This document shows positions 35,287 through 43,844 of a stretch of DNA of 64,000 nt, in pieces. Position 1 is the stretch's first letter, and the number at the start of each line of letters is the position of its first letter. Source of the DNA: Cognatundibacterium squillarum (GTDB taxonomy: Bacteria; Pseudomonadota; Gammaproteobacteria; Burkholderiales; Burkholderiaceae_D); NCBI RefSeq assembly GCF_014652435.1, contig NZ_BMYU01000007.1, forward strand, positions 182,538 to 246,537, written 5' to 3'. Under the pieces are notes generated by a model. The model did no database searches. It saw nothing but the letters and a program-made list of their open reading frames with translations, and had not been told where the DNA came from. The position numbers and the translations under genes were made by a program.

Positions 35287-36918
35287 ATGACCGCAACACT
35301 TGATCTGGCCGATATTCAGGGCCATGTACTGCGCGCGTATGCGCGTTTCGGTTATCCGACCGGCCGCTATGTCTTTCTGAATGTGACCGAAGCCGCCGCC
35401 GCGCGCCGGTTTCTGACTGAGATTCTGCCGCATCTGACGACTGCCGTTTGCTGGGGCGAAGGCAAAAACGAAATGGCGCCGCCGGATCTGGCGGTGAATC
35501 TGGCGTTCAGCTATCAGGGTTTAAAAGCGGTGGAATTGCCGCGTGCATCGCTGATGGGTTTTTCGCCGGAATTTGCGGAAGGCATGAAAGCGCGGCAGGA
35601 TATTCTGGGCGATGACGGTGTCAGCGCACCGGAACACTGGGATCCGGTCTGGCGCGATCATCTGACCCGCCGCGACAAAGATGTGCATATCGCCGTGTTG
35701 CTGCATGCACGCATGCCAGCACCGAGTGCGAATACGCCGGAAGCCATCGCGCTGGCATTCCGCCTGAGCCAGCAAGGTCTGGATAAAGGTTTGCGCTGGC
35801 TGCGCCAGCTGATCAGCAGCACTGGTGACGGCGTGACCATCCTTGGCGGGCACCGTGGCCCTGACGGGGAATTACTCGATTATCAGGATGTGCAGACTGT
35901 GCTGGAAAACGGCATTCCGACTGCCAAAGAACATTTCGGTTACACCGATGGCATCGGTGATCCGGTGATCTCCGGCGTGCCTTACGACACCGACCGCGTC
36001 GCCGGACGCGGCAAGCAATTGGAGAACGGCCAATGGGAACCGCTGGCCCCCGGTGAATTTATTTTCGGACATCTGGATGAAGCGCAGGAATACCCGCCGG
36101 CACCACTGCCGCGTTTGCTGGCGCGTAACGGCACTTACATGGTGTACCGCAAGCTGCATGAAAACGTCGCCAGCTTTGATGCCTTTCTGGAACGCGAAGC
36201 TGCCAAAGCTTATCCGTTTGAAGGCGGCAAGGAATTACTGGCCGCCAAATTCGTCGGACGCTGGCGCGACAACGGCGCGCCGCTGGTCAGCGCACCGGAC
36301 CCCGCCGCCAAAAAAGCCTTCGACCAGCGTTTTGCCGCTGCCAGTGCGCAGGAGCAGGACAAAATGCTCAGCGACTTCACCTATGATCAGGATATGAGCG
36401 GCGCACGCTGCCCGTTCAGCGGTCATATACGCCGGATTAACCCGCGTGCCTCGCTGGAAATGGGGCATCAGGCCGGTGATGTACCCGGTTCGTTCAGCCG
36501 CATGACCGGCGCATTTGATACACCGGGCGCACTTGCGAATCGCCGTCGCCTGATGCGTCGCGGCCTGCCCTACGGCGAAGTGCGCGACCGCAGCCGCAAT
36601 GACGGCAACCACGGCATCATCATCATGCTGCTGAATGCGGACATCGCACGTCAGTTTGAATTTGTGCAGCAGCAATGGGTGAATTACGGCAATGATTTCC
36701 ATGCCGGTAACGATAAGGAAATCATCCTCGGCAACCACAGTGCCGATACCCGTTTTGCCAGCAAAGCGGTGTTGCAGGTAGAGCCCACCAGCGAGCAAGT
36801 ACCGTATCTGCTCGGCAGCATTCCGCGTCTGGTGGAAACCCGTGGCGGCGAATACTTTTTCATTCCCGGTATGACGGCGCTGCGTATGATTGCACGCGGC
36901 ATTATTGATCCGACCTGA
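35287..36918 (+). CDS. DyP-type haem peroxidase
   Basis: A 543-residue dye-decolorizing-type peroxidase. The family's GxxDG-like motif appears as FGYTDGIGDP with the distal Asp221. The proximal haem ligand is His380 in ARCPFSGHIRRINPR, the usual CP-x-(A/G)-H-IR-x-x-NPR pattern, and RRGLPYG provides the expected distal Arg region. It is longer than the encapsulin-cargo and Tat-exported bacterial classes and carries no signal peptide, so it is probably cytoplasmic and closest to the larger Burkholderiales/fungal-like class. Ribosome-binding site AAAGGAAG. It is the last gene of the three-gene operon; terminator 36958-36996 and repeat copy 3 follow. It uses H2O2 or organic hydroperoxides; the substrate is not evident. 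Confidence 0.9.
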   Translation: MTATLDLADIQGHVLRAYARFGYPTGRYVFLNVTEAAAARRFLTEILPHLTTAVCWGEGKNEMAPPDLAVNLAFSYQGLKAVELPRASLMGFSPEFAEGMKARQDILGDDGVSAPEHWDPVWRDHLTRRDKDVHIAVLLHARMPAPSANTPEAIALAFRLSQQGLDKGLRWLRQLISSTGDGVTILGGHRGPDGELLDYQDVQTVLENGIPTAKEHFGYTDGIGDPVISGVPYDTDRVAGRGKQLENGQWEPLAPGEFIFGHLDEAQEYPPAPLPRLLARNGTYMVYRKLHENVASFDAFLEREAAKAYPFEGGKELLAAKFVGRWRDNGAPLVSAPDPAAKKAFDQRFAAASAQEQDKMLSDFTYDQDMSGARCPFSGHIRRINPRASLEMGHQAGDVPGSFSRMTGAFDTPGALANRRRLMRRGLPYGEVRDRSRNDGNHGIIIMLLNADIARQFEFVQQQWVNYGNDFHAGNDKEIILGNHSADTRFASKAVLQVEPTSEQVPYLLGSIPRLVETRGGEYFFIPGMTALRMIARGIIDPT

Positions 36919-36957
36919 GTACCGCTGCGCTGTCCGGTTCATCGCAGATTTCACCAG

Positions 36958-36996
36958 CAAAAACGCCCTGCGCATAGGCTCAGGGCGTTTTTGCAT
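36958..36996 (+). terminator. Terminator after the DyP operon
   Basis: AAAACGCCCTG/CAGGGCGTTTT pairs around ten bases, followed by TTTT; the A-rich left side would also allow minus-strand use. Confidence 0.88.
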
Positions 36997-37039
36997 TCTG
37001 ACGTATCAGCGCCAGCATTCAGGAAGATATTAATGTCCG

Positions 37040-37180
37040 GCTGCAGCAAGCCTGTTCTGACCGGTTTCAGGCCATTTTCAGGCGTATTTGCGGACTTCTG
37101 CACAGCGATCCGGCGGTCGTCGGCAGAAAGTCCGGCTCTCCGGAAATGACGAATGCTGATTTCAGCACAATCATACCGAC
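37040..37180 (+). repeat. Dispersed intergenic repeat family 1, copy 3
   Basis: The core cacagcgatccggcggtcg-tcggcagaaagtccggctct lies at 37101-37140 and is followed by ccggaaatgacga and a gctgatttcagcacaat tail, as in copies 1 and 2. It lies between the convergent DyP and catalase-like genes. Confidence 0.75.
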
Positions 37181-37192
37181 GGGCAGCGATGT

Positions 37193-38287
37193 TCAGGGCT
37201 GGCCGTGCTTACGGAATATCGTGGTGGAACCCCACAAAAAGCGGCTGCCTTCGCTGGACTGATCCAGCGATTCCATGCCCGGAATATCCCAGCCTTCCGG
37301 CTCTTTGCGTTCGGTATGGTTATGACCGTGGCGCATTCTGGAAATCGCTTCATACACCACTTTGCGGGCGCGGTTGATGCCGCCCAGCGGCCGGTGTTCC
37401 GGCAGCGCATGCCAGGGGCTGAACGATAGTTCATCGCCGAATTCATCCTGCAAAGGATGATCAAAATACTGGCGCGGAATCCGTATCGTGGCGACTTTGC
37501 GGAAACGCGATAATTCTTCCGGCCAGACCTTGCCCGGATCTTCGACCGGCATTTTTTCCGGATCGGTCTGGAACTGCACCATGAAATCAAACACAGCATC
37601 TTCCTGCGACAGCTGGCGCACCATGGCGCGGCGCAGATAGTCATCCGGCGGATTGTCCGGAATACGGTCGAGATGACGAATCTGCGGAATGACCGCGTAT
37701 TTCACAGGGCGGTCGCCAAACAGATATGGCGTGGTGCTGTGATAACGCACCTGCAGCGGATTGGCGTGGCGCAGCATCGAATGCCAGAGATTCAACCCGA
37801 CCCGCAGATGCGTCAGAAAATACCAGATCACTGACAGCGTACCGCTGGTCATGGCACGGATCAGTCCGGCAAATTCACGGACATTCGCCGTGACGAAGCG
37901 GTCGGTACTGATCAGAATAAAGTCCTGCGTGGTCGCATCCGCTTCTGCATCCAGCACTTTTTTACCGGGCACGCCCATCAGCTTGATCGCCATACCGCGG
38001 ATATCGCGTTTGCTGTCCGGCTGTATGGTGGCACTCTGATTCGAAAACCGTATCCAGGTTTTATAGCGGCGCGCACGTGCAAACAGACCGACGCGCAATT
38101 CCGGCGGCAAATCCGGCTCCACAATGAAATACGCGCGTACCACACCGTGGGTTTTCGGATGCGCATCGCGGCGCATCACACCCTTCTGATATTCGCGCTG
38201 AATTTTGGCGCTCAGGCGCTGACGCAGGTCTTCAATATGCTGCTTTTCATCCTGCGGTATTTTTTCGCTTGCGTGTTGTGGTGACAT
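37193..38287 (-). CDS. Catalase-like haem protein
   Basis: A 364-residue protein of the catalase-like superfamily (small, non-canonical group). HPKTHGVVRAYFIVEPDLPPELRVGLF has the distal His47 region in the shortened family form, WIRFSNQS equals the RFS block and RDIRGMAIKLMG the D-x-RG-x-A-x-K block of catalases. The C-terminal region with FSPWHALPEHRPLGGINRARKVVYEAISRMRHGHN is typical of this subgroup. It is much shorter than monofunctional catalase and lacks the usual C-terminal domains; in some bacteria such proteins work on lipid hydroperoxides beside lipoxygenases, but none is found here. ATG 38287 has GAAGGAT upstream. It is convergent with the DyP operon, so the two peroxidase-type units form one locus but not one transcript. 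Confidence 0.8.
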   Translation of the reverse strand: MSPQHASEKIPQDEKQHIEDLRQRLSAKIQREYQKGVMRRDAHPKTHGVVRAYFIVEPDLPPELRVGLFARARRYKTWIRFSNQSATIQPDSKRDIRGMAIKLMGVPGKKVLDAEADATTQDFILISTDRFVTANVREFAGLIRAMTSGTLSVIWYFLTHLRVGLNLWHSMLRHANPLQVRYHSTTPYLFGDRPVKYAVIPQIRHLDRIPDNPPDDYLRRAMVRQLSQEDAVFDFMVQFQTDPEKMPVEDPGKVWPEELSRFRKVATIRIPRQYFDHPLQDEFGDELSFSPWHALPEHRPLGGINRARKVVYEAISRMRHGHNHTERKEPEGWDIPGMESLDQSSEGSRFLWGSTTIFRKHGQP

Positions 38288-38741
38288 ACGTATCCTTCAG
38301 GTTTCCGTCACAAAGCGCCAGACGCGGGCTGGCAAACACATTTCCGGCGACATGCCGGAAACCGGGGCGCACTGCACTCAGATATGCTGCAATCGGACTC
38401 TGCAAACCAGCTTGCGCACAACAGCAAGTTCTCAACTGCCGGATGCTGGCAACAGACTGTATAAGACGGGGAATACGGCCTCATGTTACACAGTTTGATT
38501 TTTATCATCAAATAAAAACCCGCTCAGCCGTGGTATCACGCGACTTCTGTACAACCTTTATTTGCCCTGCGGAAAAATTGCCTTGTACGCGGACGATCTG
38601 CCTGTACGAATATCCCTGCTGCAGATCACACCTTTCCAAACTGAAACAAAAATACATCGCAAGACTGAGACTTCATGCATTGATTATTACGGATGTTTGC
38701 ACCACAATCGGAGTTATGTAATTTAACTACAAAAATATACT
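38288..38741. promoter_or_regulatory. Divergent control region with FNR/Anr-like box
   Basis: This 454-bp gap between the catalase-like and GH13 genes has an FNR-type sequence TTGAT-TTTT-ATCAt at 38495-38508 (nine of ten consensus bases), within a TTTGAT/ATCAAA inverted repeat. It also has a hairpin TTTCCGGC/GCCGGAAA around GACAT at 38341-38361, near the start of the catalase-like gene. There is no gene in it. The FNR assignment is a sequence match only. Confidence 0.4.
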
Positions 38742-40604
38742 GTGAGACATTTCCTGCCCGCCGCCTTACTGATCTCCGCCCTGCAACCTGCCTTTGCGGG
38801 CGGGTACGTCCCTGCACCACAGCATCTGGAACCACCGTTCTGGTGGGCGGGGATGCGCGAAACGCAGCTGCAGTTAATGGTGCATGCACCCAAGATTGCC
38901 GGCAGCAAAGTCGTCTTGCAGTATCCAGGTGTCCGGCTGCAAAAAGTGCAGACGCTGCCGAATCCAAATTATCTGGTGCTGACGCTGCAACTCTCGCCAA
39001 CCGTGCGCCCGGGCAGTTTTGCTATCCGCTTCCTGCATCCGGAAACCCGTCAGGAACGCTATCAGTACCAATACCGCTTGCTGCAGCGCGAACCGCAGTC
39101 TGCACAGCGTCAGGGCTTCGGCGCGCAGGATGTGATTCTGAATCTGGTACCGGACCGTTTTGCTAACGGCAATCCGGACAATGACCGTATCGCAGGTTAT
39201 CCCGATCATGTGGACCGCAGCGATGACGGCGGTGCGCGTCACGGCGGCGATATCGCCGGTATCCGCGCGCATCTGGATTACATACAGCGCATGGGTTACA
39301 CCATGATCTGGCCAACGCCGATGCTGGAAAACAATATGCCGCGCTATTCCTATCACGGCTATGCGGCCACCGACCTGTACCGCATCGATCCGCGTTTCGG
39401 CAGCAATGAAGATTACCGGCAACTGGTACAGGCCGCACGTCAGCGCGGCATCGGCATGATTCAGGATGTGGTGCTGAACCATATCGGCAGCCACCACTGG
39501 TGGATGCAGGATATGCCGGCACCGGACTGGCTCGGCTTTCAGGGTAAATTTGTCCCCACCCGCCACGCCCGTACCACGCTCAGCGATCGCTACGCCGCGG
39601 CGGCTGACCGTGAAAATTTCAGTTACGGCTGGTTCACCGATACCATGCCCGACCTGAATCAGCGCAATCCTGTACTGGCAACCTACCAGATTCAGAATAC
39701 GATCTGGTGGATAGAATATGCCGGCTTATCCGGCTTGCGGGTGGACACCTACAGTTACTCCGATCCTGCATTTCTGGCGCGCTGGTCGGCCAGCATACTG
39801 CGCGAATATCCGCATTTTTCTATGGTCGGTGAAGAGTGGAGCCCCCAGCCGCTGGTCGTGGCACGCTGGCTGCGCGGATACCGCAATCCGGATGGCTACC
39901 GTTCCTCGATGCCTTCCATGATGGATTTTCCCATGCAGGATGTGCTGCGTCAGGCATTCAGCGGCAATGAATCGTGGAACAGCGGCTTTAACAGCCTGTA
40001 TGAAGCACTGGTGGCGGATCAGTTATATCCGCAGCCGGAACGCATGGTGCTGTTCGATGGCAATCACGATATCAGCCGCATTTACAGCGTGTTCGACAAA
40101 GATGCAGCGCTGGTGAAAATGGCGCTGGCGTATATCGCGACGATTCCGCGTACACCGCAACTGTATTACGGCACTGAAATCCTGATGGAAAGCCGTAAAG
40201 AACGCGATGATGGCGCGGCCCGCCGCGATTTCCCCGGCGGCTGGGCAGAAGATAAAGTGAATGCGTTCACCGGCGCAGGACTCAGCGATGCGCAGCAGGA
40301 TATGCAGCGCTATGTGGCCCGTCTGCTGAACTGGCGTAAAACTGCAACGGCAGTTCACAAAGGGCGCATGCTGCATTTCTCACCGGAAGACGGCATCTAT
40401 TGCTACTTCCGCATCCTGGGCAAACAAACCGTGATGGTGGTGCTGAACAAAAATACAGAAAGCCGTGAACTGGCACTGGCACGCTTTGCTGAGGGTACCG
40501 GCCAGAGCACACAGGCCACGGATGTAATCGCTGGCCGTCAGTTCAGGCTGGAAGAAAAACTTTCTGTACCGGCGCGTTCTGCCACGATACTGGAACTGGA
40601 GTGA
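38742..40604 (+). CDS. Periplasmic GH13 alpha-amylase/cyclomaltodextrinase (neopullulanase-like)
   Basis: A 620-residue exported glycosidase. The signal peptide MRHFLPAALLISALQPAFAG is followed by an N-terminal immunoglobulin-like cyclomaltodextrinase domain (about 22-110) and the GH13 barrel. The catalytic residues are Asp335 (GLRVDTYSY), Glu364 or Glu365 (MVGEEW) and Asp443 (DGNHD), with conserved DVVLNHIG before them, so it should be active. The C-terminal beta domain is about 545-620. A GTG start at 38742 is forced by an in-frame stop 18 bases upstream and gives a well-formed signal peptide, although no good Shine-Dalgarno is seen. It probably degrades maltodextrins or cyclodextrins in the periplasm. 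No maltose transport genes lie nearby. Confidence 0.87.
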   Translation: MRHFLPAALLISALQPAFAGGYVPAPQHLEPPFWWAGMRETQLQLMVHAPKIAGSKVVLQYPGVRLQKVQTLPNPNYLVLTLQLSPTVRPGSFAIRFLHPETRQERYQYQYRLLQREPQSAQRQGFGAQDVILNLVPDRFANGNPDNDRIAGYPDHVDRSDDGGARHGGDIAGIRAHLDYIQRMGYTMIWPTPMLENNMPRYSYHGYAATDLYRIDPRFGSNEDYRQLVQAARQRGIGMIQDVVLNHIGSHHWWMQDMPAPDWLGFQGKFVPTRHARTTLSDRYAAAADRENFSYGWFTDTMPDLNQRNPVLATYQIQNTIWWIEYAGLSGLRVDTYSYSDPAFLARWSASILREYPHFSMVGEEWSPQPLVVARWLRGYRNPDGYRSSMPSMMDFPMQDVLRQAFSGNESWNSGFNSLYEALVADQLYPQPERMVLFDGNHDISRIYSVFDKDAALVKMALAYIATIPRTPQLYYGTEILMESRKERDDGAARRDFPGGWAEDKVNAFTGAGLSDAQQDMQRYVARLLNWRKTATAVHKGRMLHFSPEDGIYCYFRILGKQTVMVVLNKNTESRELALARFAEGTGQSTQATDVIAGRQFRLEEKLSVPARSATILELE

Positions 40605-40706
40605 TGACTGTCTGCACCTGAGGCTCAACAGGCATCTGACACCGGCAATCAGATCAGTGAAAGGTTTTTACATGTCACTGAACTTTAATTGACATGTCAA
40701 TACATG

Positions 40707-41018
40707 TTAAGACGCTTCTTGTTCTGCAGCACGGGATTGCAGAGTTTGCTGGCGTTCTTCGGTATAAGCCCACCAGGCTTGCGGCGGTTCGCCTTCCATA
40801 AAGCGGATTACTGACAAAAACACGTCGATCACACAGGGGTCATGTCGCTGAAGGGTCAGGCTACACAGCTCGTTATACAGCTGATACGCATCCCGCCCGA
40901 TCAGGGCTGACGGATGCCGTATCCCCAGCAACATCAGATCACCAGCCGCCGCCGGACCAATGTTCGGCAGATCAGTCAGTTTATCCAGCTTCTCCCGGCA
41001 AACTTTTTGCGGATGCAT
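40707..41018 (-). CDS. Helix-hairpin-helix protein (Cdd1/pathogenicity-locus family)
   Basis: A 103-residue cytoplasmic protein. KLTDLPNIGPAAAGDLMLLGIRHPSALIGRDAYQLYNELC matches, in its successive parts, the Cdd1-type helix-hairpin-helix family (LPNIGP hairpin, LGI, DPxxLY, then DPCVIDVFLSVIRFMEGEPPQAWW). Such HhH folds usually bind DNA non-specifically, though the family's function is not established. ATG 41018 is chosen for the GGAGAA ahead of it; the longer frame to 41075 is rejected. It overlaps the end of the GNAT gene upstream by 38 bp, which implies one transcript of three genes (42223 to 40707). The palindrome TTGACATGTCAA (40689-40700) lies just past the stop. Confidence 0.8.
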   Translation of the reverse strand: MHPQKVCREKLDKLTDLPNIGPAAAGDLMLLGIRHPSALIGRDAYQLYNELCSLTLQRHDPCVIDVFLSVIRFMEGEPPQAWWAYTEERQQTLQSRAAEQEAS

Positions 41019-41604
41019 GATTTCTCCGTGTTTCCGTCCAGTCCCGCGCCAGTAATCCGAACATCGCCGTATCAAAAATCTGATCGCCGACTATCCAGCG
41101 CTCTCTGAGCAAACCTTCCTGCGTGAATCCTAACATGTTCAGTAACTGAATTGAGCGGGCATTTCCCGGATCGGTATCTGCTTCGATCCGGTGCAGGCCT
41201 TCATGCGTGAAAGCCCAGTCCAGCAACGCCGTCAGTGCTTCCCGCATATAGGCTTTCCCCCAGAAAGCGCGGTTCATCCTGTATCCGAGTTCTGCACGGC
41301 GGTTCTGCAATGACCACTGATACAAACCGCATTCACCGATTACAGCACCGTCTTCGCGCCGTTCCATCACCAGCGGCAGGTATTCTCCGCAAGTCACCGC
41401 ATGAATGCTGCGGACTATCCTTGCATCGGCCTGCGCCGTATCGGTCCAGGGTAATTCACTGCCATAACGGGTGACTGCCGGATCACTTCCCATTGCAAAT
41501 ACAGCTGCCGTATCCCCTGTTTGTACCGGTCGCAGAATTAAGCGTTCGGTTTCCAGTCGCAAATTCAGCCACGGATGTTGTATGTTTTCAGTTATCGGAT
41601 CCAT
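40981..41604 (-). CDS. GNAT-family N-acetyltransferase (RimJ/RimL-like)
   Basis: A 207-residue acetyltransferase. LETERLILRPVQTGDTAAVF, the central GxCGLYQWSLQNRRAELGYRMN and the acetyl-CoA motif WGKAYMREALTALLDWAF followed by HRIEADTDPGNARSIQLLNMLGF are the standard order of RimJ/RimL-type GNAT enzymes. These acetylate protein N-termini, small amines or antibiotics; the substrate here is unknown. ATG 41604 starts 4 nt after the stop of the upstream membrane-protein gene, so the two are coupled. The longer frame to 41676 would overlap that gene by 68 nt and is less likely. Its 3' end overlaps the HhH gene by 38 bp. Confidence 0.85.
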   Translation of the reverse strand: MDPITENIQHPWLNLRLETERLILRPVQTGDTAAVFAMGSDPAVTRYGSELPWTDTAQADARIVRSIHAVTCGEYLPLVMERREDGAVIGECGLYQWSLQNRRAELGYRMNRAFWGKAYMREALTALLDWAFTHEGLHRIEADTDPGNARSIQLLNMLGFTQEGLLRERWIVGDQIFDTAMFGLLARDWTETRRNHASAKSLPGEAG

Positions 41605-41608
41605 CCGT

Positions 41609-42223
41609 TCAAATAATTGCGGGGCCGGAACTGCCACCGGTCTCTCCTGCGTCAAAGACCAGTGATACGGCACCAAACCAGATCAGTGCACCCACAAACA
41701 GCCAGAACCAGTTTGCAAAGCTGAACTGTGCGTTCGATGCACCGTCCGTATCCCCTGAAACACGGTTAATTGTCTGCTGAACCACAAATAAAATTGCAGC
41801 TATCAAACCTGCGACCAGGATATTCAGAGTCAGATCCACCAGCGGTGCCATCTGCTCGCCATAAACACGGTCAACAATCCGCATCGTTATTGTTAGCAAA
41901 ATCCACGCCCACGCCAGATTAGCGTGGTTTGCCAGAGCACCTCCGCGTTCTTCGGCCCAGTCGTTAACGCGCCTGAACAGGCCATGTACAAAAAACACAT
42001 TAAAAATGGCACGGGGAATCGGCCATATATCTTCGCCGGTACGTTTCTGATGTGCGACCCACTGCGCGTATAGCCAGTAGACAGAATAAACCCCCATCGT
42101 TCCCAAGGTCATTACCCATAATTTACGCGGACTGACCACATAAAAATCATATTGATATAAGGCCTGGTTATCCGGTAACTCTGCTGTGGTTCCCGGTTCT
42201 GCGGTGACCTTGCTTTCGTACAT
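41609..42223 (-). CDS. DUF4234-like multi-pass membrane protein
   Basis: A 204-residue membrane protein with about four to five transmembrane helices. FYVVSPRKLWVMTLGTMGVYSVYWLYAQW resembles, in its parts, the DUF4234-type start in which a short loop leads into a helix with TLGxYxxYWxY. The rest holds helices near 100-115, 125-145 and 170-190. GGAGAA precedes ATG 42223. It heads a three-gene operon with a GNAT acetyltransferase (4-nt gap) and an HhH protein. No functional motif is visible; the operon may modify or protect membrane components, which is speculative. About 80-95 bp upstream is an attgcaattacaa motif like those upstream of the 25.9 and 27.0 kb paralogues. Confidence 0.7.
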   Translation of the reverse strand: MYESKVTAEPGTTAELPDNQALYQYDFYVVSPRKLWVMTLGTMGVYSVYWLYAQWVAHQKRTGEDIWPIPRAIFNVFFVHGLFRRVNDWAEERGGALANHANLAWAWILLTITMRIVDRVYGEQMAPLVDLTLNILVAGLIAAILFVVQQTINRVSGDTDGASNAQFSFANWFWLFVGALIWFGAVSLVFDAGETGGSSGPAII

Positions 42224-42662
42224 TCTTATTTTCTCCGTTCAATAAATTCGTCAGCGCTGATGTTGCGCCGCAACAGTAAAAACGTGTTTGTCTTACATAA
42301 TAACATTGCAATTACAACGAAACAGGTGGGGTTCTGTTCCGCTATCCGTATCAGGTTGTGAAAGTACAGCCTCAGTCGGCATATAGCGTCGCCCGTGCAT
42401 CCGCTCACTGCACAGGCAGAATTCAGCTCGCGACCCGCCTGCCGGACACCGGACTCAACTTGCCGTTGTGAATCAGATGCGTTTTAACATTATGTATAAA
42501 TTCATTGCAATTCGAAAAAAAACCGCCACAATGTAGATTGCGATAGTTGCCGGTTTCATATCTGAATTTTTATATATTCAGTATTTTCTGTGCATTACTT
42601 CGCAGGCTTTTCTGCTCTGCATCCGTTGAAGTTCTTGCCGTATCTCATTGAGGAAATGAAAT
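42224..42662. other. Divergent intergenic region before the signalling operon
   Basis: This 439-bp region holds the promoters of the DUF4234-like gene (minus) and the MCP gene (plus). It is AT-rich from about 42490. attgcaat motifs occur at 42305-42318 and 42505-42517. No gene or terminator was recognised. Confidence 0.45.
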
Positions 42663-43796
42663 ATGTGGGATGTTTCTCTGCGTCATAAAGCCCCGTTGAG
42701 CGGCGCTGTCCTTATCGTGATCAGCGGCCTGCTACTGCTCTGGCAATCTGCAGGCTGGCTCAGTGCAATGTTCTGGCTGATCAATCTGGTCGCAACGGTG
42801 TGGTTGTTACGTTGCTCGATACAAGTAACACCCGCCACAGTCAGCGACACTCAAGCCGCACATGTAATGCCGGCACCGCAGGCTGCACAGGATCATCTAC
42901 CGGATCTGCTAGGGCACGTCCTGCCGGTTTGGACAGAACATCTGGACCAGGTGCGTCAGCAAAGTGACCAGGCCATCGGCCAACTGATACAAAGCTGCAG
43001 TGCCATGGTGACTGCTTTCGACAATGCCGGTTTTGCAACTGCCGGTGCAGATACCAGCACTCAGCAAAGCACCTCCATCACCCTGCTGCAACTATGCAAA
43101 AAAGAATTGAATCCGCTGATCTTTTCACTGCAACAGGTTATTAACAGCAAAGATGAACTGCTTGGCTGTATGCGTCAGCTGGCCGAAGCCACGCGCGAAC
43201 TGAACAGTATGACCAGTGAAGTCGGGCAGATTGCTGCAACAACCAATCTGCTGGCGATTAATGCCGCCATCGAAGCTGCGCGGGTAGGCGAACATGGTCG
43301 CGGTTTTGCTGTTGTGGCGGGCGAAGTGCGCAAGTTATCGCATCAGTCTGCAGAAACCGGACGCCGCATGAGTGAGCGCGTAAAACGCATCGCTGATGTT
43401 ATGCAAAGTTCACTGAAAACTGCCGACCGCGCGGCACTAAATGACAGCAAAGTTCTGGAAGTATCGGGTGAGGTCATCAAAGACGTACTGTCACATGTGA
43501 CAGAAATGGCAGACACCTCGGAAAGCATGCGGATACAAGGTCAGATTATCCGTGAAAACTTTGAGGAACTGATGGTCAGCCTGCAGTTCCAGGACCGTAT
43601 CAGCCAGATACTGCAGGTGGTGCACGGCGATATTGCCAGACTGAATCATGAAATCGGCGAAGTACCACAAGACATGTCCGACTATACCCGTGACTGGCTT
43701 GAGGTACTGAAATCCACATATACCATGCAGGAAGAATTAAACGCCCATAACGGACAGCCAGCGGAAAAAACCTCTACCGAAATTACTTTCTTCTGA
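42663..43796 (+). CDS. Methyl-accepting chemotaxis-type protein without periplasmic sensor
   Basis: A 377-residue receptor. Two closely spaced membrane helices at about 10-50 lack a sizeable periplasmic domain, so it probably senses an internal or membrane signal. The cytoplasmic part has the MCP signalling hairpin at about 190-226, [18 protein letters not shown] then [17 protein letters not shown], close to the consensus [19 protein letters not shown] glycine replaces the usual D in VADEVR. There is no HAMP domain. The C-terminal [13 protein letters not shown] motif is known from a subset of MCPs associated with non-flagellar pathways. It is the first gene of a signalling operon (48 nt before the histidine kinase gene). 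GAGGAAA supports the start. Confidence 0.85.
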   Translation: MWDVSLRHKAPLSGAVLIVISGLLLLWQSAGWLSAMFWLINLVATVWLLRCSIQVTPATVSDTQAAHVMPAPQAAQDHLPDLLGHVLPVWTEHLDQVRQQSDQAIGQLIQSCSAMVTAFDNAGFATAGADTSTQQSTSITLLQLCKKELNPLIFSLQQVINSKDELLGCMRQLAEATRELNSMTSEVGQIAATTNLLAINAAIEAARVGEHGRGFAVVAGEVRKLSHQSAETGRRMSERVKRIADVMQSSLKTADRAALNDSKVLEVSGEVIKDVLSHVTEMADTSESMRIQGQIIRENFEELMVSLQFQDRISQILQVVHGDIARLNHEIGEVPQDMSDYTRDWLEVLKSTYTMQEELNAHNGQPAEKTSTEITFF

Positions 43797-43844
43797 ACAA
43801 TCACCGCCACCGGCAAATCTGCGCGGGATGAAGTGGGGTCAGGC

